From contig NZ_JAPNKE010000002.1 of NCBI RefSeq assembly GCF_026626665.1, forward strand, positions 7,045,168 through 7,109,167: 64,000 nt of DNA, in the 5' to 3' direction. The position numbers and the translations under genes are program-made. The notes beneath the pieces are model-generated. The model was not told the DNA's origin, did not search any database, and worked only from the letters and a program-made list of their open reading frames with translations. This stretch comes from Nannocystis pusilla. Lineage in GTDB: Bacteria > Myxococcota_A > Polyangia > Nannocystales > Nannocystaceae. This document shows positions 40,138-49,341 of this stretch, in pieces (the stretch's first letter is position 1; each line of letters opens with the position of its first letter).

Positions 40138-40157
40138 ACATGTCCCATGAGACATGT
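40138..40157. repeat. Clean palindrome ACATGTCCCATGAGACATGT
   Basis: The arms pair except for one position with a short loop. It lies 17 nt after the plus-strand stop (40121) and 31 nt after the convergent minus-strand stop (40188), so it could mark the 3' end of both units. Confidence 0.75.
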
Positions 40158-40187
40158 ATTTCGGGGCCCGCGGACGCCGCGGGCGCC

Positions 40188-40816
40188 TCACTCGGGGAAC
40201 ACCTCCGGGTCCGGCTCGCACTCGATCGCCTCCTCCTCGCCGCACACGGCCAGCGTCTCGACGAAGCCTTCGTTCAGGCAGGTGAAGCGGGCTAGCGCGT
40301 CGGGTTCGGCGAGGCAGCCCTCGAAGTAGCTGGCGTCCGCGAGGGTCAAGTGGGTGCCGGGCCCGCGCCGGCACCTTCGCGGGTAGGTCGGTCGATACAC
40401 CGCCGTGCCGTCGTCGCGGAGGTCCAGGATCACTTCTTCGGCGGTCCCGGCGTCGAAGCCGAAGATGACCGTCCACGCGATTCTCCCCGGCCTGCGGTCC
40501 CGCAGCGCCTGGATCGCGCACTCGAGCGCGGGCTCGTCGTCCACGGCCCACCACATCTCGGGATCGCACGGCTCCCACTCGCAAGCGACGACGAAGTCTC
40601 GCAGCTCGTCACCACCCCGCAGCCCGGACTGCCGTTGCAGCTGCACAGCTCCGACTCCGGGACGTCGGGGGCGGTCGGGCCCGTGCTGGAGGAACCGGAG
40701 CCGGGCCCACCGGTCGAGCCGCTGTCGCTGCCGGTATCGGTGTCGGTGTCGCTGCCGGGCGCAGGACCGCAGGCGACGAGGGCATACAAAGCGAAATAAA
40801 GTAAGCGAGACTTCAT
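40188..40816 (-). CDS. Lipoprotein with Thr/Asp/Ser linker and Cys-rich domain
   Basis: About 208 residues. The signal MKSRLLYFALYALVAC carries the lipobox. A short linker (TDTDTGSDSGSTGGPG) leads to a Cys-rich part (CSCNGSPGC). One base is off near 40613; corrected, RDFVVACEWEPCDPEMWW and the strand-rich C-terminus end in CEPDPEVFPE. It has the same general plan as the lipoprotein at 23075. No enzymatic motif is visible, and a surface or spore-coat role is only plausible. Confidence 0.7.
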
Positions 40817-40998
40817 GCCTCATTGTGACACTCGCGCCGCGCCGCCCGCAAGCATCCGCGGTCCGGCGACGCTGCGGCGCGCCGGAGGCGGCACTCTGCC
40901 GCAACACGCCCCGGTGTGTCGGACGGCGATCGGACGTCCGCGGCGAGACGCGCCCGGGCCGGACCGCGCCGTCCGGTCGCGTCGCCCGGGCTCCCGGA

Positions 40999-41962
40999 TC
41001 AGCCTGGCCCATGGAGAACGCCTGCACCGCGGGTGATCGTCCTCCGCCGCGCATGCGCCGATCGTCCCCTCGAATTGAACAAGCACCGCGCGTCGCCAGC
41101 GAGGGATCGTCCTCCGCCGCGCGGGCGTCGAGCGTCACCCCGATCAAACACGCGCCGCGCGTTGCCGGCGAGGAACAGCGCGCGCCTCGTCGTCGAGGCC
41201 GAGCGCATCGAGCCCCGCGAGCGCCCGCGCCGGCGGGATCATCGGCCAGTTGCTGCCGAACAGCACCTTCTTGCGCCCGTGCGCCGCCAGGTACTGCACC
41301 AACGTCGGCGGGTAGCGCTTCACCGTGTACGCGGAGGTGTCGATATACACGTTCGGGTGCTTGGTGCAGACCGCGACCATCTCCTCGGTCCACGGGTAAC
41401 CGATGTGGCCGCCGACGATCACGAGCTCGGGGAAGTCGATGGCGATCTGGTCGACGTAGGGGATCGGTCGCCCGACCTCGGAGGGCTTGAGCGGGCCGGT
41501 GTGGCCGACCTGCGTGCAGAACGGGACCTGTAGCTCGCAGCACTCGGCGAACAGCGGATAAAACCGCGGGTGCGTCGGCGGCAGCTCCCACAGCCACGGC
41601 AGCACGCGCACGCCGCGGAACCCGAGCTGCTTCACGCAGCGCCGGAGCTCGCGCACCGCGTCCATCGGCCGGCTGATGTCGACCGAGCCGACGCCGACCA
41701 GCCGATCGGGCGCCTGCGCGACCCATGCGGCGACCTCGTCGTTGCTCACCAGCGCGCCCATCGGCCCCACCCACGCGCTGATGATCCCGCGCGTGACGCC
41801 GCCCTCGTCCATGCCCGCGAGCGTCGCCTCGAGCGGCCACGGCCCGGCGAAGTCGTTGCCCGTCCAGCGCTTGAGCGAGTCGAGCCACGGCTGGGCCATG
41901 AACCGCGGCGTCGGGTGCTGCATCCAGGCGTCGATGATCGGCGGCGAGTCGGCGGAGCTCAT
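40999..41962 (-). CDS. Amidohydrolase 2 family TIM-barrel metal-dependent hydrolase
   Basis: About 265 conserved residues. Family marks are the start PPIIDAWMQHPTPRFMAQPW (metal-ligand H is shifted or missing, the usual being DxHxH), VGVGSVDISRPMDAVRELRR, FRGVRVLP, VIVGGHIGYPW (His) and KVLFGSNWPMIPP (D to N at the final acid). The altered metal residues make activity doubtful. As sequenced it stops at 41144 after a shift in the GC run near 41195. Corrected it passes the normal family end ALFLAGNARRVF and runs 45 residues into a 70-bp duplication, to 40999. The ATG at 41962 follows a weak TAGGTC box. Confidence 0.7.
41035..41173. repeat. Imperfect 70-bp tandem duplication at the 3' end of the amidohydrolase gene
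   Basis: GATCGTCCTCCGCCGCGC occurs at 41035-41052 and 41105-41122, and the downstream parts also align (CACCGCGCGTCGCCAGCGAG against a close variant). On the minus strand the copies read LAGNARRVF and LAGDARCLF, so the tail of the protein was duplicated. Confidence 0.55.
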
Positions 41963-42492
41963 GCGCGCCGACCTAGCACGAGCCCCGCGCTCCCGATCAC
42001 GTCGAAGCGCGCCGGTCACGGCCCCGCGCACTGCCGCTCGCACGCGTCGCTCGCCGGCGGCTCCCGGGTGGCCCAGTGCAGGCCTGAGCCGCGTGGGGTC
42101 GCGGGCAGAGACGGCCTCGAAGAGCGTTCTTCGCGGCCGTTCTGGGCGGCTCCGCATGGGGAGCCTTTCACGAACCCGGTGGCGGCGCTCTTGGCGAAAC
42201 GAGCTCTCTCCGCTCGCACCGGCCCGAGCATGCGAACACTTGCGAATCCAGTGTTTCGTGCGCGGCGAGCCCGGACATTCTTTCGCGTTCGCACCGTCGC
42301 GCGACGGATGCGGGGGCCGTTCGCAGCCACCGGACGAGTCCAGGACGGATGCCGTCCAGAGCTACTGGCCCGCGCACGCGCGTCGGTGCCTGGGTACTGC
42401 AGCTCGCTCGAGTGCGGACGGCTATGGCCACAGGTGTGCGAGCCCGGTCTTCGGCGGAACGCCGCGCTGCCGACACAATCGCGCGCGTATCG
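41963..42492. other. Gene-free stretch with one perfect 14-bp palindrome
   Basis: About 530 nt, somewhat less GC-rich than its surroundings, between two minus-strand genes. CCGTCGCGCGACGG at 42294-42307 is a perfect palindrome. No coding frame, T-tract hairpin or RNA gene is convincing. Confidence 0.5.
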
Positions 42493-42921
42493 TCATCTCG
42501 GGGACTTGTCAGTGGGTCCGCCGAAGATGCGCTTGACGAGCTCCGTGTCCATGTACTCGCGGATCTCCGCGATCTTGCCGTCCCTGAGCCTGAGGACGAT
42601 GCCGTACAGGTTGTTGTAGCTGAGTCCGTCCTTGGTGCGTGATTCACCCTGGGCCTCGACGAAGACCTGATCACCTTCGGCAATGGCGTTCGTCACGGTG
42701 ATCTTGATCGGGCCGTCGAGCCGCGCGAGCAGGAGAGGCACGTAGTTCGACATGATGTCCGCTTTGCCGCGGTAGGTGCCGGTGAACAGATGATCGCCGA
42801 AGTAAGTGATGGTCACGTCCTCGGTCATGCTGTCGAAGTAGCTCGCGACATCTCCTGCTTTCAGGGCGGCATAGCCCTTCAACACGATCTGCTTGTTCGA
42901 TTCACTGGTGCTGGTGCTCAT
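42493..42921 (-). CDS. SnoaL-like ketosteroid-isomerase-fold protein
   Basis: 142 residues. NTF2-like pattern: KQIVLKGYAALKAGDVASYF, DSMTEDVTITYFGDHLFTGT, YRGKADIMSNYVPLL, with the closing strands IVLRLRDGKIAEIREYMDTE. This matches the limonene-epoxide-hydrolase/SnoaL group closely. Substrate unknown. Codon use is less GC-biased than neighbours, which hints at transfer. The ATG at 42921 has a weak GAGAAG upstream. Confidence 0.78.
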   Translation of the reverse strand: MSTSTSESNKQIVLKGYAALKAGDVASYFDSMTEDVTITYFGDHLFTGTYRGKADIMSNYVPLLLARLDGPIKITVTNAIAEGDQVFVEAQGESRTKDGLSYNNLYGIVLRLRDGKIAEIREYMDTELVKRIFGGPTDKSPR

Positions 42922-43236
42922 GGTGCTTCTCACTTCTGGATGGGGAGATCGAGGGGTCCCTGGCATCGGCTCGCATCGTCGCGGGTGGTCCGGGCGGCTC
43001 GCTCGCGGCGACGCGGGCGGCCTCGTCGATCACATCGGCGACGGCTTTCGCCTGCGTCATGAAGAGCGCGGGCGGAGGGTCTGAGCGGCTTTCGTCATGA
43101 GGAGACTCCCAATCGAGCTGAGGCCGGGTGCGCCGGTGCCCCCACTGTTGCACAGTGGCGCGGCGGATGCCTCTCTCGATGGAGAGAGACGGCAGCGCTC
43201 CATGGAGAGAGCGAACGTCTCGCCCGGCCGGCGGAC
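42922..43236. other. Intergenic stretch with two hairpins after the histidine kinase gene
   Basis: On the minus strand, downstream of the kinase stop at 43237, lie CTCTCTC/GAGAGAG (43171-43188) and CCACTG/CAGTGG (43142-43158), both perfect, without T-tracts. A 52-codon minus frame (43060-42902, MTQAKAVADVIDEAARVAAS) looks somewhat protein-like but overlaps the next gene's start and has no clear ribosome binding site. Confidence 0.45.
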
Positions 43237-45487
43237 TCAGGTCGTAAGCGGCATGTCGACGACCAGCCGGGTACCCGCGCCGAGCATCGAGTCGATCCGA
43301 AGCGAGCCGCCCATGTCCTGGACTCGGGCCCGCATGTTGCGGATGCCGAAGCCGTCGCTGTCACCCTCGACGAAGCCGACCCCGTCGTCCTCGACTTGCA
43401 GCCGGATTCCCGTCGACGTTCGTGCGAGTGACCTCGATGGCAGTTGCCTGCGCGTGTCGCAGGGCGTTGTTGAGCGCCTCCTGGACCACGCGGTAGAGGT
43501 CGTGTGAGCGAACGGGCCCGAGCTCGGCGCCGAAATCCCAGCTCTGCGAACGAAAGTCGCAAGCGACCTTGCCCGGCACGCTGGCGCCCTCGACCAGGTA
43601 CGCCAGCGCCGACGCCAGGTCCTCGCGCGAGGCGCTCTCCGGCTGCAGCGCCATGACGGCGCGGCGGGCATCGGCGAGCCCTTCGCGCGCCAGGCCGGCT
43701 GCGCGGCGCGCCAGTTCCTTGGCGTGGGCGAGGTCACTCTGGGTTTCGGCAAGCGCGCCGAGCTGCAGGAGAATGCCGGTAAAGCCCTGCGCCACGCCGT
43801 CGTGAATCTCGCGCGCCATGCGCGAGCGCTCGGCGAGCAACGTCTCGCGGCGGGTGCGGCGCTCCAGCTCGGTCGACATTGCAGACAGGCGGATCGCCAG
43901 CGCGGTTTGCTGGCAGATCGCCTCCACCAGCCATTCGATGGCGTCTTTGTGCTCCGGAGCGGGGGAGAACCCCAAACGCAGCACGCCGACAACCTGGTCA
44001 CCGTCGAAGATCTCGGCATCCAGCACGTGCTCGATGCTCCGGTCGCGCCACGGCAAGCCTCCGTCGGTATCGTCCTCTTCCACGTGGCGCCAAGCCAAGT
44101 TGGACGGAGTTCCTCTGGAGGCGCTTCGCGAATCGGGCGCCGGAGGACCCGGCGGCTGCATCGCGTGAGCCATGAAGGCCACGAGGTGGAGCTGGCCGCC
44201 CAGCAACCGCGTCAGGCCGCCGGCTCGCGCTCCCACGGCAAGAACCGCTTGCTCGAGGATGGCCTGCAGTGCGGCGACAGGATCACCGCCATCGGCCATG
44301 CGCTGGTTGATCGCACGGAGCACGGCATTCGCCGCCTCGAGCTGGTCGGCGCGATGACGTGCATGGCGCGCCTGCTCGAACTGGACCGCCTCCAACCGCT
44401 CCCGCTCCCGCTCGATCGTGCGCTCGATCGCGCGCTGACGCTGCAGTGCCGCAGCGATGGAGTTGGCAGCGAGCTGCAGCACACGAAACTCGACACCGTC
44501 CGCGCCCAAGTTGGGCTCGAAGCACCAGCCGAAGGCCAGCATCCCCGCGTAGCCGCCCTCGACCAGCAACGGTAGCGCGCCGCTCACCGCCACACCCAGC
44601 GCTTGATGTCGAAGGCTGAACGGGTCGCTGCGTCCCGCCGTGCGCCACCAGAAGGGGGAGCCTGACGCGAGCCCTGCGACGGCTCCGGGCGGGGCCACGT
44701 CATCGAAGAGAACCGAGAGGGATTCGGTAGCCTGAGACGGCTGTCCGGGCGCAAGCCACTCTTGGGTCAGTCGGTGGCAAGGCCGCCCGTCGAGCTCGTC
44801 CCGCATCAGGAGGACCACCCGATGGCAAGCTGCCATCGCACCGATGTGCGGCAACACCTGATCCAGGGCGGACTCGAGATCGCCGAGCAACAGCAGGTCG
44901 CCCACGACGTCGAGCGCCGATTCCATGGCGGCCTCGCGCGCCAGATGGCGACGCCGCACGGCGCGAGAGCGCGTGCCCTCGGCGTCAGAACGGCCGAGAG
45001 TGCTGGCGATCAGCACCGCCATCGAGCGCAAGATGCTGACCTCCCGGGCAGGAAACACGGCCTGGCCTCGGCACTGATCGATGCTGAGGATGCCGCGCAC
45101 TTCCCCGTCCACGAGCACGGGCACCAGCAGATCTGCCGTGGTTCCGCTGCCCGCGTTGACCTCCAGATTGCGGCCGGACTTACCCGCGAGGGTCGTGCTG
45201 TAGATTTCTCCGCGCGACAACGGCCTGATGACCTCGTCGAAGTCCTCGTCGCGGTAGGGTCCGGGTCGCATCGGCTCGATGCCCTCGCGCACCCAGGCCG
45301 AGATGCAATGCGAGACTCGGGCCGAAGTGTCGCGCACGAAGTACTGCATCCGATCGGCGTCGAGTGCTTGGCCTATCTTGCGCACGACATCGACCATTGC
45401 CGTGAGCGGATCGCTCGGCCGTGCCAGCAGCTCGCCGCAGTCGGCCAGGAGACCCAGCAGCTCGTCATCGGTTGCCGAGCTGGTCAC
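43237..45487 (-). CDS. NarL-type sensor histidine kinase with GAF domains
   Basis: About 749 residues, no membrane helix. The first GAF (nt about 45430-44990) includes VDGEVRGILSIDQCRGQAVF, and a second GAF follows. A long coiled coil (RQRAIERTIERERERLEAVQ) leads to a third GAF-like part. HisKA_3 has the phospho-His in SRMAREIHDGVAQGFTGILL. The HATPase is split by a shift near 43408; corrected it reads GIRLQVEDDGVGFVEGDSDG, then GFGIRNMRARVQDMGG. The GTG at 45487 overlaps the stop of the response regulator (GTGA), so the two are coupled. It probably phosphorylates that regulator. Confidence 0.88.
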
Positions 45488-46110
45488 AGGTGGAGCAGCC
45501 CACGCCGTGCAGCGATTGCGACGGCCTCGGTTCGGCTCATGGCGTCGAGCTTCGCCAGGATCGCTTTGACATGCGTCTTGACCGTGCCTTCCGTCATGTC
45601 GAGGCGGCTGGCAATGTCCTTGTTGCTGCGACCCTCAGCGTTTTGGACGAGCACATCCTGCTCGCGTCGGGTCAAGGCGGCATGGGACAGGCGCCGCATG
45701 GCCTTGGCCGCCACCAAGTGCGAAGTGTATTGGCCGCCGCCGCCGACCACCCGGATCGCGGTCAGGATCTCGGAAGGGGGCGCGTCCTTCAGGAGATATC
45801 CCTTCGCCCCCAGCCGCAGGCAACGAAAGATGTCCTCATCACCGTCATAGGTGGTCATGACCAGCACCCGCGCGGCCGGATCTGCGTCGAGGGTGCGCGT
45901 GGCGGCCTCGAACCCATCCATGCCTGGCATCCGCAGATCCAGCATCAGAACGTCGGGTCGCAGGGAGATGTAAGCCGCCACCGCGGAGGCGCCGTCCGCC
46001 GCCTGACCGACGACCTCCAGGCTGCCGTCCGTCTTGATGATCGACGCCAATCCGTCTCGAACCACCGGGTGATCATCCACCAAGAGAATTCGCAGCGCCT
46101 CATGGCTCAT
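45484..46110 (-). CDS. NarL/FixJ-type response regulator
   Basis: 208 residues. The receiver domain has LLVDDHPVVRDG (acidic pair), phospho-Asp in VLMLDLRMPGMDG, Thr in VLVMTTYDG and Lys in YLLKDAPP. The LuxR-type helix-turn-helix is at LTRREQDVLVQNAEGRSNKD, then IASRLDMTEGTVKTHVKAIL. It is a transcription factor controlled by the kinase encoded directly downstream. The ATG at 46110 has GGAG 8 nt upstream. Targets unknown. Confidence 0.92.
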   Translation of the reverse strand: MSHEALRILLVDDHPVVRDGLASIIKTDGSLEVVGQAADGASAVAAYISLRPDVLMLDLRMPGMDGFEAATRTLDADPAARVLVMTTYDGDEDIFRCLRLGAKGYLLKDAPPSEILTAIRVVGGGGQYTSHLVAAKAMRRLSHAALTRREQDVLVQNAEGRSNKDIASRLDMTEGTVKTHVKAILAKLDAMSRTEAVAIAARRGLLHL

Positions 46111-46477
46111 GCTCGTCACTCCGACGCGAAGCTGGGAACGTTGCGGCTCGACGGCCAACCTTCTGCGGAGTCTAGCACTACGACCCAGACCGGGACGGGC
46201 AGTGCATCCGCGACGAGGAAGACCTCGAGCGCGCGGGCAGCGTGACCGCCGACGATCGCGTCGAGGTGTAGCCCTGACTCGCGCCGCAGCGCCCGACGCG
46301 CACCCGCGCGGGCGCGACGTCGCTACGACCGCGGCTAGCCGCCGCCGGCCGAGTTCGGGCTGTCGTTGTCCGTGCGAGGGTCGGCCCCCAGAGCGCGGAT
46401 TCGTCGCTGTGGGGCGGGGATAAAAAACCATGCGCTCGATTGGCCGCGACTTCCGTTGCGTGCAAGTCAGGGCGTGC
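46111..46477. other. Intergenic stretch between divergent genes
   Basis: About 365 nt between the response regulator (minus) and the membrane protein at 46478 (plus). No box pair, palindrome or short coding frame stands out. It is GC-rich and low in structure. Confidence 0.45.
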
Positions 46478-46966
46478 ATGCGAGAGCCCGACCATCCGCC
46501 GTCGCCGCCGGAGATCGTCCGGCGCCTGCAGTTCCACCGCGAGCAATGGCTGCTCCTGCCGCTGATGTTCGCGGTGCCGATCCTGGCCCTGCTGGGGCTG
46601 CTGGGCGGGCCGCGGGTGCGCCAGGAGATCGATCTGGGCGGGGTCCGTCTGGCGGTGGAGTTCGCCCCGCGCGACCACCTCGAGGACTGGGGCCGCATGC
46701 ACGTCACGGTCGTCAATCGCGCGGCGGCGCCGCTGGTGGACGCGCGGGCCGAGTTCGCCGCGGGGCTGCTCGACCGATTGTGGCGACCGTCGTTTCACCC
46801 GCAGCTCGCGCGCGTCGAGGCCGACTGGTACGTCGTCCCGCTCGGCGACGTCCCGTCGGGGGCGAGGGGGCAGCGTCTGCGGATTCGTCATTTCCTCCCG
46901 GAATGGCCATTGCGGAGCCGGCGCGCCGCCCCGGGTATTTCCGCGTTTGCCCGCGAGCAATCGTGA
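46478..46966 (+). CDS. Small protein with one membrane helix and a beta-type domain
   Basis: 162 residues starting MREPDHPPSPPEIVRRLQFH. One strong membrane helix, WLLLPLMFAVPILALLGLLG, spans about residues 24-45. The C-terminal 100 residues alternate strands (QEIDLGGVRLAVEFAPRDHL; RMHVTVVNRAAAPLVDARAE; PQLARVEADWYVVPLGDVPS) like an immunoglobulin-type fold, probably outside the cytoplasm. A longer start at 46430 adds only basic residues; the ATG at 46478 has AGGG 8-10 nt upstream. No family recognised. Confidence 0.6.
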   Translation: MREPDHPPSPPEIVRRLQFHREQWLLLPLMFAVPILALLGLLGGPRVRQEIDLGGVRLAVEFAPRDHLEDWGRMHVTVVNRAAAPLVDARAEFAAGLLDRLWRPSFHPQLARVEADWYVVPLGDVPSGARGQRLRIRHFLPEWPLRSRRAAPGISAFAREQS

Positions 46967-47216
46967 TCATTGGCGATTCCCGCGCCCGCCGGGCCGAGCC
47001 ATCGCCTCGACGGCGAGCCGCCGTTCGCATGATTGGCGGTTCCGACGCGGTCGAGAGGCCCACACCGGCCTCGACCGCCGATCGACGCAGATCGGCGGCT
47101 GCGCCGGCCATCGAGCATCCGCGTCGGCGCGCCAGCAGGGGCGCGCCGCCTCGGCCGGCGCGCGGGCATTTGACGCACCCGCCCCTGGCGCTCAAGCCTG
47201 AGCCGCGGAGGTCGTC

Positions 47217-48107
47217 GTGCGCATTCATCACCTCAACTGTGGAACCATGTGTCCGTACGGCGGGCGCCTGATGGGCAAGCCGGCGGACGATCCCGGCCCG
47301 GCGCGGATGACCTGTCATTGTCTGCTGCTCGAGACGGATCGCGGCCTGGTGCTGGTCGACACCGGCCTCGGCCTCGAGGACATCCAGAGCCCGACCACCC
47401 GCCTCAGCCGCTTCTTCGTCGGCATGATGCGCCCGCGCTTCGACGTGGACGAGACCGCAGTGCGCCAGGTCGAGCGCCTGGGCCTGTCGCCCCGCGACGT
47501 CCGCCACATCGTCCTGACGCACCTCGACTTCGACCACGCCGGCGGGCTCGCCGACTTCCCGCACGCGCAGGTCCACCTGCTGGCCGACGAGGCCCACGCC
47601 GCCCAGCGCCGGGCCGGCGCGATCGCCCGCGGCCGCTACCGTCCGCAGCAGTGGTCGACGGCGGGCTCGTGGCAGACCTACGCCCCGGCCGACGGCGAGG
47701 ACTGGTTCGGCTTCGCCTGCGTGCGCGACCTGGTGGGCCTGCCGCCGGACATCCTGCTGGTCCCGCTGATCGGCCACACCGCGGGCCACGCCGGGGTGGC
47801 GGTGCGCGCCGACGAGGGCTGGCTGCTGCACGCCGGCGACGCCTACTTCTCTCGCGGCGAGCTGAACACCGACCACCCGCGCTGCCCGCTCGGCCTGCGC
47901 GCCTATCAGACCATGATGGAGTTCGACCGCCAGGCCCGACTGCGCAATCAGCAACGGCTGCGCGACCTGTCGTATCAACACGGCGACGCGGTCCGCGTCC
48001 TGTGTGCCCACGACCCGGTCGAGTTCGAGACCTGGGCAGCTCGCAGCCCGCACGGCCAGCCGCCTCACCCGCACGCCCCGCAGTCGCCCGGCGTCGGCGT
48101 CGGTTGA
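47217..48107 (+). CDS. Metallo-beta-lactamase-fold hydrolase (lactonase-like)
   Basis: 296 residues, cytosolic. Key motifs are VLTHLDFDHAGG (metal site 1, with HxD where most lactonases have HxH), PLIGHTAGHAG (His), LLHAGDAYF (bridging Asp) and LCAHDPVEF (last His). Overall it resembles the AHL-lactonase-like branch of the superfamily. The GTG at 47217 has GGAGG 5 nt upstream. The last 25 residues (PHGQPPHPHAPQSPGVGVG) are encoded by a sequence repeated again just after the stop (48059-48093 and 48127-48159), so the natural C-terminus was extended by a repeat. Substrate not known. Confidence 0.82.
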   Translation: MRIHHLNCGTMCPYGGRLMGKPADDPGPARMTCHCLLLETDRGLVLVDTGLGLEDIQSPTTRLSRFFVGMMRPRFDVDETAVRQVERLGLSPRDVRHIVLTHLDFDHAGGLADFPHAQVHLLADEAHAAQRRAGAIARGRYRPQQWSTAGSWQTYAPADGEDWFGFACVRDLVGLPPDILLVPLIGHTAGHAGVAVRADEGWLLHAGDAYFSRGELNTDHPRCPLGLRAYQTMMEFDRQARLRNQQRLRDLSYQHGDAVRVLCAHDPVEFETWAARSPHGQPPHPHAPQSPGVGVG

Positions 48108-48155
48108 CCCATTCGCGGCGGCCCGCCGCCTCACCCGCACGCCCCGGCAGCGCCC

Positions 48156-48533
48156 CGGATCGACGACCGAATCCGCCGCGCCCCATTTAATACAAATACA
48201 TGTCCCCAGGGACATGTGAGCGTACGCGCCGCACATGAACGAGGCGAGCGGGCCCGCTGAGCCGCTCGCCCCTTCCGGGCGCCTCGGATCGGCGACCGAA
48301 TGCGCCGCGCTTCACTTATGACATGTCCCCAGGAACATGCGAGCGTACGCGCCGCACGTGAACGAGGACATCGGGCCCGCTGAGCCCCTCGCCTTGTCCG
48401 GGGCGCCCCGGATCGACGGCCGAATGCGCCGCGCTCCACTTACTACATGTCACCGATGACATATCATCTTACGCCGGCGGTCACCGCCGGTGAAAAGCTA
48501 TCGGGCCCGCCAAGCCGCTCGCCTCGCCGCGCG
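48156..48533. repeat. Three tandem copies of a 125-bp unit, each with a palindrome in the middle
   Basis: Units start at 48156, 48285 and 48409 with CGGATCG(A/G)CG and have periods of 129 and 124. Each carries CCGAAT.CGCCGCGC, the palindrome (ACATGTCCCCAGGGACATGT at 48198-48217; 48321-48339; 48445-48462), GAGCGTACGCGCCGCAC (diverged in the third) and CGGGCCCGCTGAGCC. The third copy also has a perfect CCGGCGGT/ACCGCCGG hairpin at 48474-48490. No coding frame runs through. Confidence 0.75.
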
Positions 48534-48636
48534 ACGCATCCGTCGTCCGGTACGCCGGGCACGACGGGAGGCGATCTCGTCTCCGCCGTCCCGCGCGCCG
48601 CTCACACTTTGGCCGAACCGCCCGCGGCGCCGCGCG

Positions 48637-48969
48637 CTACAGGCCGAACGTGCACTCCAGGCCCGCGCCGATGGCACAGACCGCGAAGTCGCCGCACTTG
48701 TCGCCGGCGCACGACTGCAGGTCGGTGACGGTGTCGGCCTGCTCGTCCGCCCGGCAGCGGTTGAGCCGGTTGTGGCACCGCTTCTCGCACGCCTCCGCGC
48801 GGACCGCCTTGTCGCACTCGCTCGCCTTGGCGCAGTACGACTTGCAGCCGGCGTCGATCTGCGCCAGCGTCGCCCCGGGCTTGTTCTCGGCCTCGCTGCA
48901 GGCCCCGCCGAGGAAGGCGCCGAGCACCGCGAATCCCAGCATCTTTCGCATCACCTTATTAAACGTCAT
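48637..48969 (-). CDS. Small Cys-rich lipoprotein
   Basis: 110 residues. The signal MTFNKVMRKMLGFAVLGAFL ends at lipobox GGAC. The mature part has ten further Cys in paired spacing (CKSYCAKASEC; CEKRCHNRLNRC; CAGDKCGDFAVC), similar in style to the 61-residue protein at 24843. Probably a disulphide-bonded helical bundle at the outer face. Function unknown. The ATG at 48969 has AGGG 3-6 nt upstream. It is divergent from the acyltransferase gene. Confidence 0.72.
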   Translation of the reverse strand: MTFNKVMRKMLGFAVLGAFLGGACSEAENKPGATLAQIDAGCKSYCAKASECDKAVRAEACEKRCHNRLNRCRADEQADTVTDLQSCAGDKCGDFAVCAIGAGLECTFGL

Positions 48970-49341
48970 CGCCCTGTCTCCGCCGTCTTCGTGGGCGACC
49001 TCGCCCGTCCCGCAAGCGGGCGACCGCGCTCGCGCTCGCGTGAATCGCACGAGTCTGCCTCACCACAATCGCCGGGTGACGCGGGGCGCAGCGGCGTCAT
49101 GCGATTCCCTGCGCGCGGCGGATCGCCCTGCACGACGGATCGCCCCGGCCCCTTCCTGCGCGCCGTCGCGGCCGGTGAGCCGCGCACTCGCCCGCGAGGA
49201 CACGCACGCCGCGAGTCGAGACGAGCGAGGCGCCGCCGCCGCTCCCGCGTTCACGCCTCGTCGCGCCGGGCCTGCGGGCGGGCTGCGACCTCTCCGCAGG
49301 GGTCGCGCGGCCCGGCGCGGCGACTGCTCGCAGTCGAGGGC
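48970..49341. other. Gene-free stretch between divergent genes
   Basis: About 370 nt between the Cys-rich lipoprotein start (minus) and the acyltransferase start (plus). The plus frame of the acyltransferase stays open here, but its composition is Arg-rich and unlike coding sequence. No hairpin or palindrome unit was seen. Confidence 0.45.

Noticed and set aside
42902..43060. 52-codon minus-strand frame overlapping the SnoaL-like start
   Set aside because: Composition is borderline and no ribosome binding site or promoter is visible. It is noted only in the intergenic entry.
48156..48533. Possible CRISPR array (regularly spaced repeats)
   Set aside because: Only three units of about 125 bp, with the flanks conserved instead of unique spacers, and no cas gene nearby.
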